A stretch of 42,043 bases of DNA, from positions 1-42,043 of the forward strand of contig JANBQC010000210.1 in assembly GCA_027576995.1 (NCBI GenBank). Direction: 5' to 3'. Below the pieces are notes generated by a model. It ran no database searches. It saw only the letters and a list, made by a program, of their open reading frames with translations, and had not been told where the DNA came from. Every line of letters starts with the position of its first letter. The first letter of the stretch is position 1. Source of the DNA: Dimargaris cristalligena (taxonomy: Eukaryota; Kickxellomycota; Dimargaritomycetes; Dimargaritales; Dimargaritaceae). The position numbers and the translations under genes were made by a program. Below, one piece after another: positions 10,572 to 22,829 of the stretch.

Positions 10572-13500
10572 TCAACTCTGCCAATTGGGTTGACCGAAAA
10601 CGCCGTAGGGGCGGTTGGCAGGCTGGCTAGGACCAGCCGGCGCGAACACACCGTAAGGTCGATTCGACGGGGTTGAAGCGGGTGCGAATATGTTATTAGC
10701 ATTACCAGCCGGAGCTTGCGGCCGAATATTGGAGACTAAAGACCCTGTTGGTGTAAAAGCGGATTGCATGCCACCGAGTCCCGAGGTCTGGTTGTGTAGA
10801 CCAGCAGTGGAAGGGTGACCGGATATGCCGCTGTGACTAAACGAAGGCTGTTGCATACTACCCATATAATTGACCATAGGCTGGCTAGACTGCAAGGCCC
10901 CGGGATTCTGCTTGGGCTGGAAGGCCTGGGGGCGCACCAAGTTATGCTGCTGTTGTTGCTGCTGTTGCATAGAACGAAGCATTTGCTGCTGTTGCTGTAG
11001 TAGTTGTTGTTGTTGTAGCTGTTGCTGTTGTCGCTGCTGTTGCTGTTGGTGCATAGCTTGAAGCATTTGTTGTTGTTGTTGTTGCTGATGCTGCTGTTGC
11101 TGCTTGAGCTGGGAGAACGTGTCCATAGCCTGTAGCGTCGAATGGGGCTGATTTTGAACGGGGGTAAAAATATTACCAGATTGGGCAGTCGAATAGTTCG
11201 ACAATGACGGCCCTTGCTGACTCATGATTGAGTTGGTTGTGGTTGGAAGGGAGAGCTGGCCCATTTGATTAGCCAGTCCGCTCATCTGGGCCGTCGAGGA
11301 AAACGAGTTCGGCTGGAGCGAAACCGACGGGTTCATTGGGGCATAGGTCGGGGTTCCACTCATTCTACCGACACCGGATACCAAACCGGTACTGGCGGGG
11401 AGAGACGAAGAAAAGTGGGGGGCGGAGAGAGTGGGGCGCATCGGTTGGAGGACATTGGCGAACTGCTGAGGTCGTCCTAATCCAGAAGCAGACTGCATGG
11501 GCGGTTGGGTTCCAGCCATGTTAAGTCTCGACGACTGGGGGGTTGTAGCACCAAGGTTGCTGCCATACAATACCATACCCGAGTGCGGATTAGCATTACC
11601 CACCGGTATAGGACGCTGCTGGGCTAGCACCATGGCCCCGGGTCCCACCACTGGTCCGGGAGTAGCCGACAGGGAACGTGTCAGTTGGGTCGGGTTATGA
11701 GCCAGCAACTGGTTGGTACTGTGGCTGGGGTGCGTAGCGAAAGTGGGACCAGCCATAGTTGGGCGGAGAGATCCCATCATAGCCGGCTGGGAGACCATGG
11801 GCACCAAGGGAGGCGGCTGGGCACTTAACATACCCGTGTGATGGCCTTGCATAAAAGTGGGGTTGAGCTGGGCGGGGGGTCGGGCACCCTGGAACAGGCT
11901 AGCCGCTTGGGCGGCCAAGTTGACCGGCGGCTGGTTGGCCGGTGGTGGAGGCGGGGCACGGTGCTGCCGAGTAGGTACGAAAACACCAGATCCGGGCATA
12001 TAGACGTTGGGGGTGGGGACTAGCGGGGCCTGTAGGGCAGAAGCCAGCGGAATCATCGCGGGTGGCTGACTGGCTGGTGGATTGTTAGCCTCCGATCGGA
12101 CCACAACGGCCAGAGTATTCGCTTGGGTCGGGGGGGAGGGCGCAGGAAGCTGGGGTAGCTGTTTATTAACATCTGGTACGGGCGCATCATGGATTATCCA
12201 CTGATCATCATCGAAGCCTAGCGGGGAAGTAGGGGCGGCTGAACGGGACTTAAGGGCGGATTGCGGTGGAGGAGGAGATACTATGGCGGATATGGGCGAT
12301 CGGGGAGAGCTAGTTTCGCTCAACTGTTTCTGAGCCTGAAGAATTTGACGGGGGTCGATGGACGACGGTGCCGACTTAGCCGGCGGGGCCCGCTTGGATG
12401 TTGTCTTGCGGCCGCCTAAACCCAACCCGAGGGGCTGGGCATAGCTGGATGAAGCTAAAGAGGAAACCGGGGAAGTCGGTACCAGGGGCGAGGGGGTATT
12501 CCCACTGGTGAATGGGTCTTCCAGAACCACAGGTGATTTTCCGCTGGGCTTGCGCCGGTTCTTTTCGACATCCTGTAGCTTCCGAGCCAGGAGCTCGTCT
12601 TCCTCAATTTGCCGCTGGCGTTCGAAGCGTTCGTCGATTGACGATAGACCTCGTGCCTTGTTGCTCGATTCCGCCTTTGGGGCTGCAGCAGCCTTTGTTT
12701 GGTCGACTTCGATCAGTTGCATTTGGCGAGCTATATCCGAATCACCCACGGGACCGGCTGCCTTTGTTTCATCGATAAAGCTAGTGGCGCCAAAACTAAC
12801 CTGTTTGCCAGCCCCGCTCTTCTTACCCAGGAATCTCTGGATGCCATCCAAAATCCGCTGTCGGTCTGGTGGGTGCACCCCTAGCGTTTCTAAGGTGGAC
12901 ATTTTAATACCCTTGAGATCGGAATCGTCCAGTCTTTCGGCAGTGAAAGACGTGGCGTATAGGAGTGCCTCATCCGCTTTCACGTCACACTTTAGAGTGA
13001 AGAAGTCGAACCAATCGAAATCAAGATTGATCTTTTTGGACTTGGGCGGCGTCGAGACCACACGAGAAAATGGACGTTCTTTAGTGGAACCGTGAAGTTC
13101 GCGGGCCGAAACAGAGGTCCGAGCCCCGCCCTCATGTTGCTTGACGTACGCCAGCGAATCGGTATCAAACTTCCCCAAGGGCACGGCAATCTTAACACCA
13201 TTCTCCTTGTGCAGCTTAACGCGCCCGTCCTCAGTTAAACCGATAAACTCGGCCTTCACACGGAATGTATTAGTGCGATCCACCCAGGTACGCACGTTTT
13301 TGGGGTCAGGGTACCCATCAACGGGGCCGTGGCCGGACGAATTGGTACGCGATCGGCGTCGGGTGGTCGACTCCTGGGAGGCCTTTTTATTCATGAGCTC
13401 CTGGAGGGGAAGGTTGTCCTCTGATGCACGCCCATTCGGACTCTCGGCAATCTCGGTGGGTTTGGCGGTAATGGCCGCTTTAGTCGGGGATGTGATAGCC

Positions 13501-15415
13501 TTGGATTTGGTCGAAGCTGATGCTTCCGCCGGTTCGGCCAATTGAACGTAGGAGGCAGGCACGAGTCCCTCAGCTGGGGTGCTTCCATCTTCCACCACAA
13601 CTTGGCAGGCCCACCAATCCGGATTAGAAGTACAGTCGAGAACATAAACCAGCTGACCGGCACTCACCGAGAGCTCTTCGCTCTCCTCGCTTTCGAAGTC
13701 ATAGAGTACCGTGGCCAGTTGCGCCTCCACCATGCCAGGGGTGGCAGCTGGCGAAGAAGTACCAAAGGCATGATCAATCGACGTACGGGAGAGTCCGTTC
13801 ATTGAATCGGTACTGACCCTGGGGACGGTTGGCGACATGGGCGGGCTTTCTGGATAGAGAAGCTTATGACGGGTGACCTCAATTTTGGCACCCACTGCTT
13901 TGGCATCGGCCTTATTGGCCAGCTGAAACCGGAGCTCCGGGGTGGTGGGATCGTTAAATTCCAGTGTGATGGTATCCTTCTTCACCGTGAAGGTCTTTAA
14001 TACGTCTATGTGCCATTTGAGTACAGGTGACTGGTAAAGTAGTGATAGGGGCAGATAATATAAAAGTCAGATATTAGATACTTTTGGTCAAGTAGGCTGG
14101 GTTAGGCGGATAATCGGCCTGAGTGAGATGAGGCTTTGGTCGGATTTTCTTTTTTAAACAATAGAATGGTGGGAACACGTAGTGTATTAACAATCAAGGC
14201 ATCCACCTGACCTACCTTATCTGAAGTGCAGCTATAAAATATTTTCAAATCACCAACTCCCAGGAGACCTTTCCGGTTATCTTTCTTTTTCTTGGCACAT
14301 TCGGTGACAGACCAGTACGCAATGTCTTTGGGGTCGGCCTTAGGAGACGAAGGGGTGGGGGACTAGGAAAGGGAGGGATACATATGTAAGCGACCAGGGG
14401 GTAGCGGAATGTTATAGTAAAAACAAGCGGAGGAGAGTAAGCAGGCGTTGTAACGACCAGGAAAGGCCGATATCATTAAGTTCAAATGACCATGAGTATA
14501 ACCGTCTATTGCGGATAACAATAAAGCCAAGGGTCCACATAATATTAGTGTTTTAATTACCTGGGCTGGCGGATGAGGCTCGGTGTCTTCACTTATCCGG
14601 GGGGCTGCGGGGGCCAATTGGGGGGCGGGTGCGGGCGGGGGCCCACTTTCGGCCGCAGCAACAACTACCGGGTTAACCGGTGCGGTGGCGGGGGTCGGTT
14701 GGGTAGGGGACAGGTGTTCCAACTTCAGTTGGTCAAGATAAATTAGAAGGTAGAAATGAAATAATACACATCGTTAATCTCCGCTCAATGGTGTCCCCGT
14801 ACAATTTGGGCCAAATGCCGATATAGTAGCCTGGGCCAGGCGGTGGCATTGGAGGTATAACAGGAATACCCCGAGGTCACACATCTGGTGCAATGATATA
14901 CAGCCGCACAGTCCAGTGACAATAGCACTATTGGGTCATGCGAACTAGTTGCTTGGGTATTGCAGGACCATTGAGGGGATGGTTTAAGGGCAGCATGGTA
15001 TATTGCGGTACGGGAAAGTATCTACGGTCCTTACCTCAATGTAGCTACTGGGCACAAATCCCGCCTGGCCGTTCTTCCGGACAATCGTCCAGTCGGGGTC
15101 ATCATCCGAGAGCACCTCTAGCCGGTCGTCCTCCTGGATGGTCAGTTCCTCCTCGCCCGTTGCCGCATAGTCATAAAGGGCCTTGGCGGCGTTGAGGGGC
15201 TGGACGCGCTCAATATAGGTAGCCGGGACGAGTCCCTTTTGCTCGGGGTTGGGTGGAGACTGGGCCGAGTCGGCCGACGGTTTGGGCTTGACTAGGTGCC
15301 AGTCGGGATCGGATGTGTCGAGCAAGTAGAGAACATCACCCTCGTCGATATTCAGTTCTTCGGCATCCTGGGCCTCGTACTTGTACAAGGCCACGCATAT
15401 ATCGACGAAGGGCAT
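10572..15415 (-). CDS. SLA1: actin cytoskeleton-regulatory endocytic adaptor Sla1
   Basis: Four exons: complement(join(10572..14030, 14216..14338, 14561..14722, 15035..15415)), 1374 residues; yeast Sla1 is about 1240. All junctions are GT-AG and in phase 0; introns are 185, 222 and 312 bases. Domains in order: SH3-1 (about 4-70), SH3-2 (about 75-127), a conserved block DIAYWSVTECAKKKK with GLLGVGDLKIFYS inside the 41-residue third exon, SH3-3 (about 325-387), SHD1 (about 468-522, binds NPF-type sorting signals), the SAM-like SHD2 (about 555-627), then a Gln/Pro/Ser-rich tail with long polyglutamine. Sla1 links cargo and clathrin to actin nucleation at cortical endocytic patches. The tail ends with two NRPYGVF repeats; I found no clear L-x-x-Q-x-T-G Ark/Prk kinase repeats of the yeast type. 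The start is the ATG just before the first SH3 domain. Confidence 0.92.
10945..11106 (-). repeat. polyglutamine-coding tract within SLA1
   Basis: On the coding strand this is a run of CAG and CAA codons broken by Leu, Met, His, Arg and Ala. It encodes several Gln runs of about 5-8 residues inside the low-complexity tail of Sla1 (about residues 1190-1270). Because CAG and CAA are mixed, the tract is less prone to slippage than a pure CAG array. It does not disturb the frame. Confidence 0.9.
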
Positions 15416-16142
15416 GGGTAGAATAGCAATAGGTCGGGCTGGGGCGCTTGGTTAAAATGCAGTCAATAAGGTAAAGTAGTGGGGGAGAAGGTGTGCTGGG
15501 TGGGGGGGTCAATTAGAGGGAATCAAGAGGGGAAGGCAACAATAGTCGAAAATAGAGAGATAAGGAGACAAGAAGATGCAGGTTGGAGAATTCGGAAACG
15601 GGCAGGGGGGAGAATGGGCCTGGAGACATTCCCCGTGGGGTGGGTTAGCCGCCTGTAAAAAAGGGCAGTGAGTGGGGGGAAACTCGTGTGTGGCTTCTCA
15701 GACTAACCCACCAGCCAAACCCTCAGAAGGAGGGGGTGTGATACATTCTGCCATGGGACCCCCCAAGTACCTTAGGCGGCACCACGGCTCCCGGACTCAC
15801 GGGGGTTCACCTGAAACCCTACCTCAGAGTTAGAAGACCCCGCCCAAAATTGGCTTATTAGTCTGCAGAAATACGGCAGATCCACTCCCCTGGATATTAC
15901 CCAACTATTGTTAACTGGTAGGGCGTACTACTGCAAGGGCTCAACAAAGGGTTGCTGGGATACACAATGACAGTCACTATTTATTAGTTATTGTGGAAGT
16001 AGTACATGAAAGTTAACTATATCTAACTAAGCATCATCATTCTATATAAATTCTACGTCTGACCTAGCGTTGACCAATGACTGCACTGTTCATCGACGAC
16101 CCGTTTTCCATTTCAGCCATAGCAACCTTTGGTTGAGCAGCA
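15416..16142. other. spacer between SLA1 start and asparaginase-gene end
   Basis: Both flanking genes are on the minus strand, so this should hold the SLA1 promoter and leader and the 3' UTR of the asparaginase gene. The part next to SLA1 (15420-15720) is G-rich on +, that is pyrimidine-rich on the coding strand. No coding or RNA gene is visible. Confidence 0.55.
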
Positions 16143-19100
16143 CTAGTCGCTCCTGGGTACCGCAGGCGCTTCAAGTAGACGGATCACCATCTGCATCGAC
16201 GCCAGCTTATGGGCCGTCGGGGGCTTGCGATCTAGAAATATAATATAATCCGCCACAAGAAGAAAAAAAAAGCACCCACACCATATTCCTTAAATTAGAA
16301 ACCAAACAGCTGGTGTAGATCCATAATGACTGAAGGTAGGAGAATGTCACTACTGGCTGTGTGCTCAGGTTCTGTGTTCAACGAATGAACTTCCGGCGGG
16401 GATTCAATAACCAATGAGGGAAGATTTAAAAGACATCCATACTTACTTGTGGTCATCAGTTCGTAGAGCTGACGTGTATCTTCTAGCGGGGTGCGTCTCC
16501 AGCGGTCTTTACTCTCGCGATTTATAGCAGGTAGACTGAGAAGATAGGCCACGGAGGCGTCCTGACCCGCCGCTGCAGCCTATAAATCGTTCGGATTGGG
16601 TCAATCAATATAATACATATTAATCCATAGTCAGAATTGCAATAGGTTCAGTAGAGCATTAATCACTGGTACCTGGCAGGCCAAGGTCACACGACTCCCT
16701 CTTTCAGGCCCGAGTAAAACCAGGACATCCCATTAAAATGATAATAGTTGGCCTAGGTCAAAGATGGACCCTATGGGAAAACATATAATAAAGTAACGCT
16801 GAACATCGAAATATTGATTACACTTACCAGGTGAAGAGCGGTTCGGTCATCAAAGTTGGGCTTATTGACGTCGATGCCAGCTAGTACAAACAGCTTTAAC
16901 ATGTTGATGTCCCCTTGAATCGCTGCACTATATATATAAAAAGGGGGCATATGGGAATGTCGCCAAATATATAACCTTTAAATACGAATACCAGTATCTC
17001 TAGGCCAATACCACCATCGGTTGTCCCTGAGGATAAACAAAAAGGCACCCGGTCAGATCCACTTACCTAGCAAATCGGAAACAGATATCCTTCTGTTCAG
17101 TCCCGTTAAACATGGCCCCTGCCTGGACCAGCATTTGGACGCATTTAAGACTGCGCTTGCGCACGGCATCGAAAATTGGCGTATGCCCAAAATGATCCAA
17201 CACGTGAACGCTAGCCCCATTGGTGAGCAAAAACTCGCACGCACGGAACCGTCCTTCACTTGCGGCCAAATGGAGTGGGGTTCGCCCATCATAGTCGACG
17301 CAGTTAAGTTGGAATCGGCCCCCGAGGAGCTGCCGCAGGGTACGCAGTCCTTCTAAATCATCAATGGCGGCGGCGGCGCAAATCAGAATAGGGAAAAAGG
17401 TCTTTTCGATGGACAGGCGCTCCTCCAGAGTGGAAATGTGGGCCATGAAAGGTCCGTTTTGGCCACCAACGTCAGGGGTCGACTCCCCAATTAAATTCAT
17501 TTGCTGGAGAGAGGTGACCATCGGGGAAATGTCACTGCTATTGCCGGTGGAACTCGGAGCTTCTTCATCGGCACCATCATGGCCACCGGGGTGAGGGCGG
17601 ATCGTGGGCAGGTATGGCTCGCTGAACATGGTGGTGGCAAGGAACTGAAGGAAATGGTGAACCCGATTGTGGAATCCCACGCCGTGGTGTGGATCCACAC
17701 TGGTCAACTCACCGCGGAGGTTCTTACCCATTAGAATACGGCATTCTTCGGGGCTGTACTGCCGACCCAACAAGTAACTGAGCTTGGTTAAGGCACACTG
17801 GGATTTTGGAAATAGTCGAATAATGGAAACCGAATCAATGTGCATAAAGGTTGTTACTGAGCAATCTTAGGCCATTGTTTTTTTCAAGAATCTCATCTAT
17901 AACCCAGCCATCTCTACATATATATTTATAATCTTGCTTACCTCGGCCGTCATATCACGACCCGGGACTACTTGAGCCTCCATCAAGTGTTTGGAGGTAG
18001 CATACAGGTCGGAGACCAGTCCCTTTTTACACTGGGAACAATTGACAATCACCACCCCGCGGTCACTGGCGGCTTTCAGCTCCTTAAAAAAGTCCCGCCG
18101 GGTATTGGGGGCATTGCCGGCTCCGTAGGTCTCCAATACCACCCCCACAATGGGGGGACTCAGAAACGCCCGGATGGCCGCCGCAGTGATCCCGGGGAAT
18201 AGCCGTAGGGTTGCCACGTTGGGGTTCATATCCTTGTGGGCCCGGAACTTGGAAATGGCCGTGGGTCGCAACACATCCGCCCAGTTCACTTCGATATTGA
18301 CCCCAACTTTAACCAGAGGCGCCATGTTGGCCGACTCAAAGGCATTAAAGTCCATTGCATCCGTTTTGGACGTTCGGTTCCCACGGAACAGAGTATTGCC
18401 GAAATAGAGACACACTTCAGGGATAACAAAGTGGCCCGCGATGGTGAGCGCCCCCAGCAAATTCTCAATCGCATCGGTACGCACTTCAGATATGGGAACC
18501 TGGGAACCGGTCAGAATGACGGTTTTGCCGAGGTCTTCCAATAGGAAACTGAGCGCACTGGCGGTATAGGCCATGGTGTCAGTACCGTGAAGAATGATGA
18601 AGGCATCGAACGAACAGTAATGGGCTTCAATGTCGCTGGCAATGCGAATCCATTCTGGAACATGGTTTCAATTCATAAAAATAACCCGGGTTAATATGTC
18701 CGGAGGTGTTGTTAGTATTCGGCCAGCTGGTCAAGAAAAGCTAGTTAGGCCCTTTGCATACACTGTATTCCCCCACCATAATTGGGTATATAATTGGGTG
18801 GATGGGGGAGGAACTGAGTGGTCGGGGTTTTAAAGATTGGGATAAATGAGAATATTCCCAGCCCGCTGGATAGGAAATTACAAAAAACAGCCGAGGGGGT
18901 AATATAATTTAGTAAAGGGTGACGGTACTTACGAGACATGGTCATATTGCATGAATCAAGGAGAGGCGAGTACTCCATAACTCGGTAGCGGATACGTTTG
19001 CCATAGAGAGAGCGGGGAGTGATTAACCAGGGGGAAAAAGTGACGGATTCCTCAGCAGGCTCCTCATCCACGTCGCTATCGTTATCGCCACCTTCGACAT

Positions 19101-19936
19101 TTAGATCGGCATCGTCTCCAATTGGCATTGCACCCGGGCTGGAACCACGAGGAGACAGCCGCGGAGTACCACGCTGGGATGGCCCGCTAGATTCGGGGGG
19201 CGAGGTGTCCGAAAGGGAATGGAACGACGAATTACGGGATAGGGTGATGCTATTGCTCGCATGGGTGGCATCATGGAACCGGTCGATTTTCGACAACAGC
19301 TGGCTTAGGTAATTAGGCACGGGGACATAGCCCATGTCCGTATTCTTCATACCAATAGTACCACCGGTGTAGATGACCAGTACTCGGGATACGTCTAGTA
19401 GGAAAGTGGTTGTTATATTAGATGTTAGTAAGTCAGGGGGGGAGTATAGTTAGTTTTATGGGCAGAAAGGGCAGGCCGACTGCTGCTTCTGCGATTGACC
19501 CATTGGACCCCGCCTGATCAAACAGGGACAATCCACCAATGAGGCCCTGCATAAAGAGTTGTCCACTTGGGCGTATCCGTTGTATACAAATATATGTGGG
19601 CCGGGGTGAAAAGCAGTCACATGAGGGGGGAACGAATCAGACTCCGGCGTTCCCCGCGTATGTAAACCGCACCAAAGCCTCTATTCGCTCCAACGAATTG
19701 TATTCGTGTGGTTGCGGTTTTATCACAGAGTCCGGTAAAGAGTAGTGCTAATAGACTAGGCAAGTCTTGCCTCAAGTGGCATTTGGCTACTTACCAGGCA
19801 TGAGCATGTCCTCGGTATGGGCGGTTTTGAGCATGGTGACGACCTGGTTTTCAAAGGCGGTGGAATCCTGTTTGCTGTGCCGGACGCCCCGGGGGTGAGG
19901 CCCACCACCGAGCTCTGGTGAGGTTTTGGGGCCCAT
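16143..19936 (-). CDS. L-asparaginase (type I fold) with C-terminal ankyrin repeats
   Basis: Seven exons: complement(join(16143..16231, 16447..16579, 16828..16927, 17067..17797, 17942..18654, 18933..19394, 19795..19936)), 789 residues. Every junction is GT-AG and all phases agree. The enzyme domain shows VIYTGGTIGM with nucleophile Thr60, HGTDTMAYTASAL with the second catalytic Thr-Asp, TGSQVPISE, and RGNRTSK with the conserved Lys. The exon 3/4 join recreates GRDMTAECALTKLSYLLG. Ankyrin repeats follow, including YDGRTPLHLAASEG and TALHLAAAAGQ, the latter formed only after splicing. This matches the animal ASPG (60 kDa lysophospholipase-like) layout: asparagine to aspartate plus ammonia, with possible lysophospholipase activity reported for mammalian relatives. 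A Ser-rich then acidic insert (about residues 85-165) interrupts the N-terminal half of the catalytic domain. Read-through of the intron at 16232-16446 stays open to a stop at 16295. Confidence 0.9.
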
Positions 19937-21555
19937 GGTTAGGTAGCGGAAAGGACGGGTCGAATGAGAGTCAAAGGGAGAATGGGCGGTAATGGGGCTG
20001 GAGACTGGGCTTTACCACGAGAATAGATGTCAAACTGGGAAAAGAAATGCAAATGTATAAGGGACGAGTGCGTAAACGAAAAAGGCACGAGGGAGCGAGG
20101 GGTGGCCGTTGAAAAAGTATATTTGTGCAGACGGGCGAACTCGGTGTTATGGCTTCTCGTGGCACCTGCACTAAGTCTGCGGTGTGGCAGCGAAGGGCTT
20201 AATTGGTCATTCCCTTTTTTTGCCATACAATATCTAGGGAGCAAACGGAGTTCCAATGAATGCGCAGTGGCACACTGAAGAAAACCCCCCGCGCGTGGGA
20301 TTTTATATTTTAGTGTCCCTAAAATACAACTGCCCTGGTTAACAGTGGACGCTTGGACGATCAAGAAGGAATAATAAAAACTAGCACAGAAACAGGGAGC
20401 AAGGTATGGGCCTAATATCAGCGATTGATATCATTAAGATAAATTCCATCAGGCGCCGACGAAGTCGACTGTGTACTGACTCTATCTAGCACTCCCGTAC
20501 CGTCTTGTACATCTAACCCTTTTCATAGCTGGCTGATATCCCGAACCATGTGAAGCATTCAGAGGCTGTTTCTCTTGTCAGAAGAATATGAATAATTGAG
20601 CCTGGGAAGACCGGCTATAGTCATCCGAAAGAGAATTCCTTGATGTTCTTCAAACGCCCATTGTGTTTTCAGAAATCTGGGTTAATACTTAAATTCCTAT
20701 GGCAATACAAAGAAGCCTTCGTAAGGCAAATAACTTCCACCACCAACCTGCCATACATTTCGACTATTTTGGATGGTACCCAAATCCATGCTTGGGAATC
20801 GCACTATAAACCCCCGGTTTTTAAGAAGATATCAAGTCAATTGAATGAGATCCGCCCGCGGTTTTCAACTATACTCAGTAGTGTACTAACAGTGGTTGTC
20901 CGAATGGCTCGCCATACTTGTGAACAATCACTCGGTGCCAATCCAATCCCCGGAAAGGGGGTAAAAATAACAATGCGAAGAGTGCGGCCCCTCATCAAAA
21001 TGCCCTAACCTCCCCAGTTCGGAACTTCGTCCCTACTCGATTATTTTATGAAGGATGCAGGTGAACCGTTGGCCATGAAAGGCCACCGACATAAGGTGAG
21101 CGATGGGCTACCAAGGCTGGGCTGGGCGTCAGCGGCTAACTAGTTTCCTTTTAGTAACTGGAAGCTGTGAGGCTGCCCAAGTGTTCACAATAGCGCGGAA
21201 CAATCACCTGGTAAGGTCACTTGTTTTTCTACTCACGTCGTTGGCCCTCCTACATTATTCACACCCATATAGGCTGTCTTCGGAAATTCCAGTCTTCCCC
21301 TTCTCCAGAAATCGCGAATCCCAGTGCATACTGGTGAATGGTTTGATGGTTCCCAGAAGTAGCCATTGCCGTTCAGAAATTTCAGCAATGGTACGTTTTT
21401 GCAGTCGCGGAATCGGCTATAAATACTCTGACCTGTCCCCACCTCCAGTTATAGCCATATCCTTTTTTCCTTGCTCCGTTTACCTATTTTTACCGAGTCC
21501 GTTGTAACCCCTTCGCCTAAGTGGACGAAACATTCTTGCAATTTATTACACGCCA
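19937..21555. other. promoter region of the asparaginase gene and gene-free DNA
   Basis: The first few hundred bases lie upstream of the minus-strand asparaginase start and should contain its promoter. They are purine-rich on +. Open frames at 19939-20364 (-), 20643-21008 (+) and 21103-21507 (+) reach 121-141 codons but show no domain and no host-like codon bias, so I did not call them. Confidence 0.5.
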
Positions 21556-21715
21556 TTATGAACACAATGGATTATTCCCGAAGTGGACACGCTTCCCCGC
21601 CATCTAGTGATGGCCCAGAGGAGATTCCCCCCGTCAGCCCTACCTGGTCAAATGTATCCATGGAAGACTTTAAAAAATACACCCCGTACCTCCCGCGTCC
21701 CCTTCGGGCTGGCTG
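21556..21715 (+). CDS. possible first exon of an unrecognised small gene
   Basis: From ATG at 21556 an open frame of 53 codons reads MNTMDYSRSGHASPPS and later SMEDFKKYTPYLPRPLRAG. It ends in front of a perfect donor GTAAGT at 21716 (phase 1). The composition resembles the soluble N-terminus of a small protein rather than random sequence, and a CT-rich stretch lies upstream. I do not recognise the protein. A continuation is unproven: an acceptor CAG before 21840 would give a short in-frame piece with NLVAKATVYRP before a stop. The exon could also be a chance open frame. Confidence 0.3.
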
Positions 21716-21998
21716 TAAGTGCTAATCCGAGTTGTACTCTTTCCTTGGGAATTCATTACTTGACTAAGGCTCCCAAAATTTGGCTGGTTTAGTGTGTTAA
21801 GGTGAAGGTTAGAAGGTCCACCAAGAGACCTAGCTGGCAGACAACTTGGTTGCCAAGGCCACTGTGTATCGCCCGTGATAGGCGTGGTAGCGCCACATTC
21901 TCCTTACGTATTATGTCTAATTCCAGACCACTTTTTTTCTTTCATATCTATACATTTACTTATATTGAACATTTCCCTAGTAACCGTACTGTACACCA

Positions 21999-22186
21999 TG
22001 AACAGTCGAGGAAAAACCCATCAGTACCGAGGACGTATCATCGAAATCAACTATAGAACAGGTAGAGTTCTAATAAAAAAAGCCGACCACCAGGAAGTCA
22101 TTCTTTCGCTTAACCACGTCCATTTTACCAACATTAGCCTAAGCTGCGACTATACAAGGGCATGTCCGGTTTCCAACAGGCTTTAG
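21999..22186 (+). CDS. short uncharacterised open frame
   Basis: ATG at 21999 opens a 62-codon frame with the charged beta-like stretch YRGRIIEINYRTGRVLIKKA and TAG at 22184-22186. The pattern G-R-I-x-x-I-N-x-x-T-G-R-V-x-I is suggestive of a small SH3-like or KOW-like barrel, but I cannot tie it to a family. It could be a downstream exon of the candidate at 21556 or an unrelated chance frame. Confidence 0.2.
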
Positions 22187-22829
22187 TCCAATACCATGGC
22201 TGGGATGTCTCTTTACATCCCCTCTAGTGCGTCTTCGGAAGCCCCATCAGATGGGAAATACAGGGGCCCCTAATTCCGTTGGAGACATTTTCCCAAGCAA
22301 GGTTACTAAGCCGTATGGGTTTAGCGTGTCTGAATTTGTATATACTCCCCTCATTATTCACGAAACCACCCTCAACTTCCACTAATCAGCCATCGAATTC
22401 AATTTGGAAGATTAATCATATTTTATCAATAAACAATAACACTCCACTCCAAGGCTACCCAGGCAAGTCATATTGCTAAACAGGGCGGTTCTAAATCTCC
22501 ACGGGAATTACTATAGGCACATACTATGGTATTTATATATTCTAGGTATTAAATCTATTTTAATCAAACACCTTACCGGCTATACCAAGTTGGGCCAGTA
22601 TAGGGTAATATGTCTACGGGAAAGTCTATAGAGGAAAACATACATATATTTAGCCTATACCTAATACGGAGGCACTCCCTACAAATCAGACCCGTCACAT
22701 ATGCTACATTAGGCGACACGGGTCACCGGTAGATACAGCAGCAGAGTTGATGTAAGCCGACCTAGAGCTTCAAATACCATAGTATGTCTAGTCATATCCA
22801 ATGCCCGCCTTATAAGCCAACACGATGAC
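22187..22829. other. spacer downstream of NLE1
   Basis: AT-rich DNA that should contain the 3' UTR of the minus-strand NLE1 gene. One 66-codon frame (22279-22479, +) has no recognisable content. I see nothing else. Confidence 0.5.

Noticed and set aside
16664..16692. ACCTGGCAGG resembling the 5' end of U1 snRNA
   Set aside because: Only ten bases match and the site lies in an intron of the asparaginase gene with no further U1 similarity.
19939..20364. 141-codon minus frame upstream of the asparaginase start
   Set aside because: It lies in the promoter and leader, has no domain, and its composition follows the local pyrimidine bias.
20643..21008. 121-codon plus frame starting MFFKRPLCFQKSG
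   Set aside because: No recognisable family, no codon bias like the true genes and no supporting neighbours.
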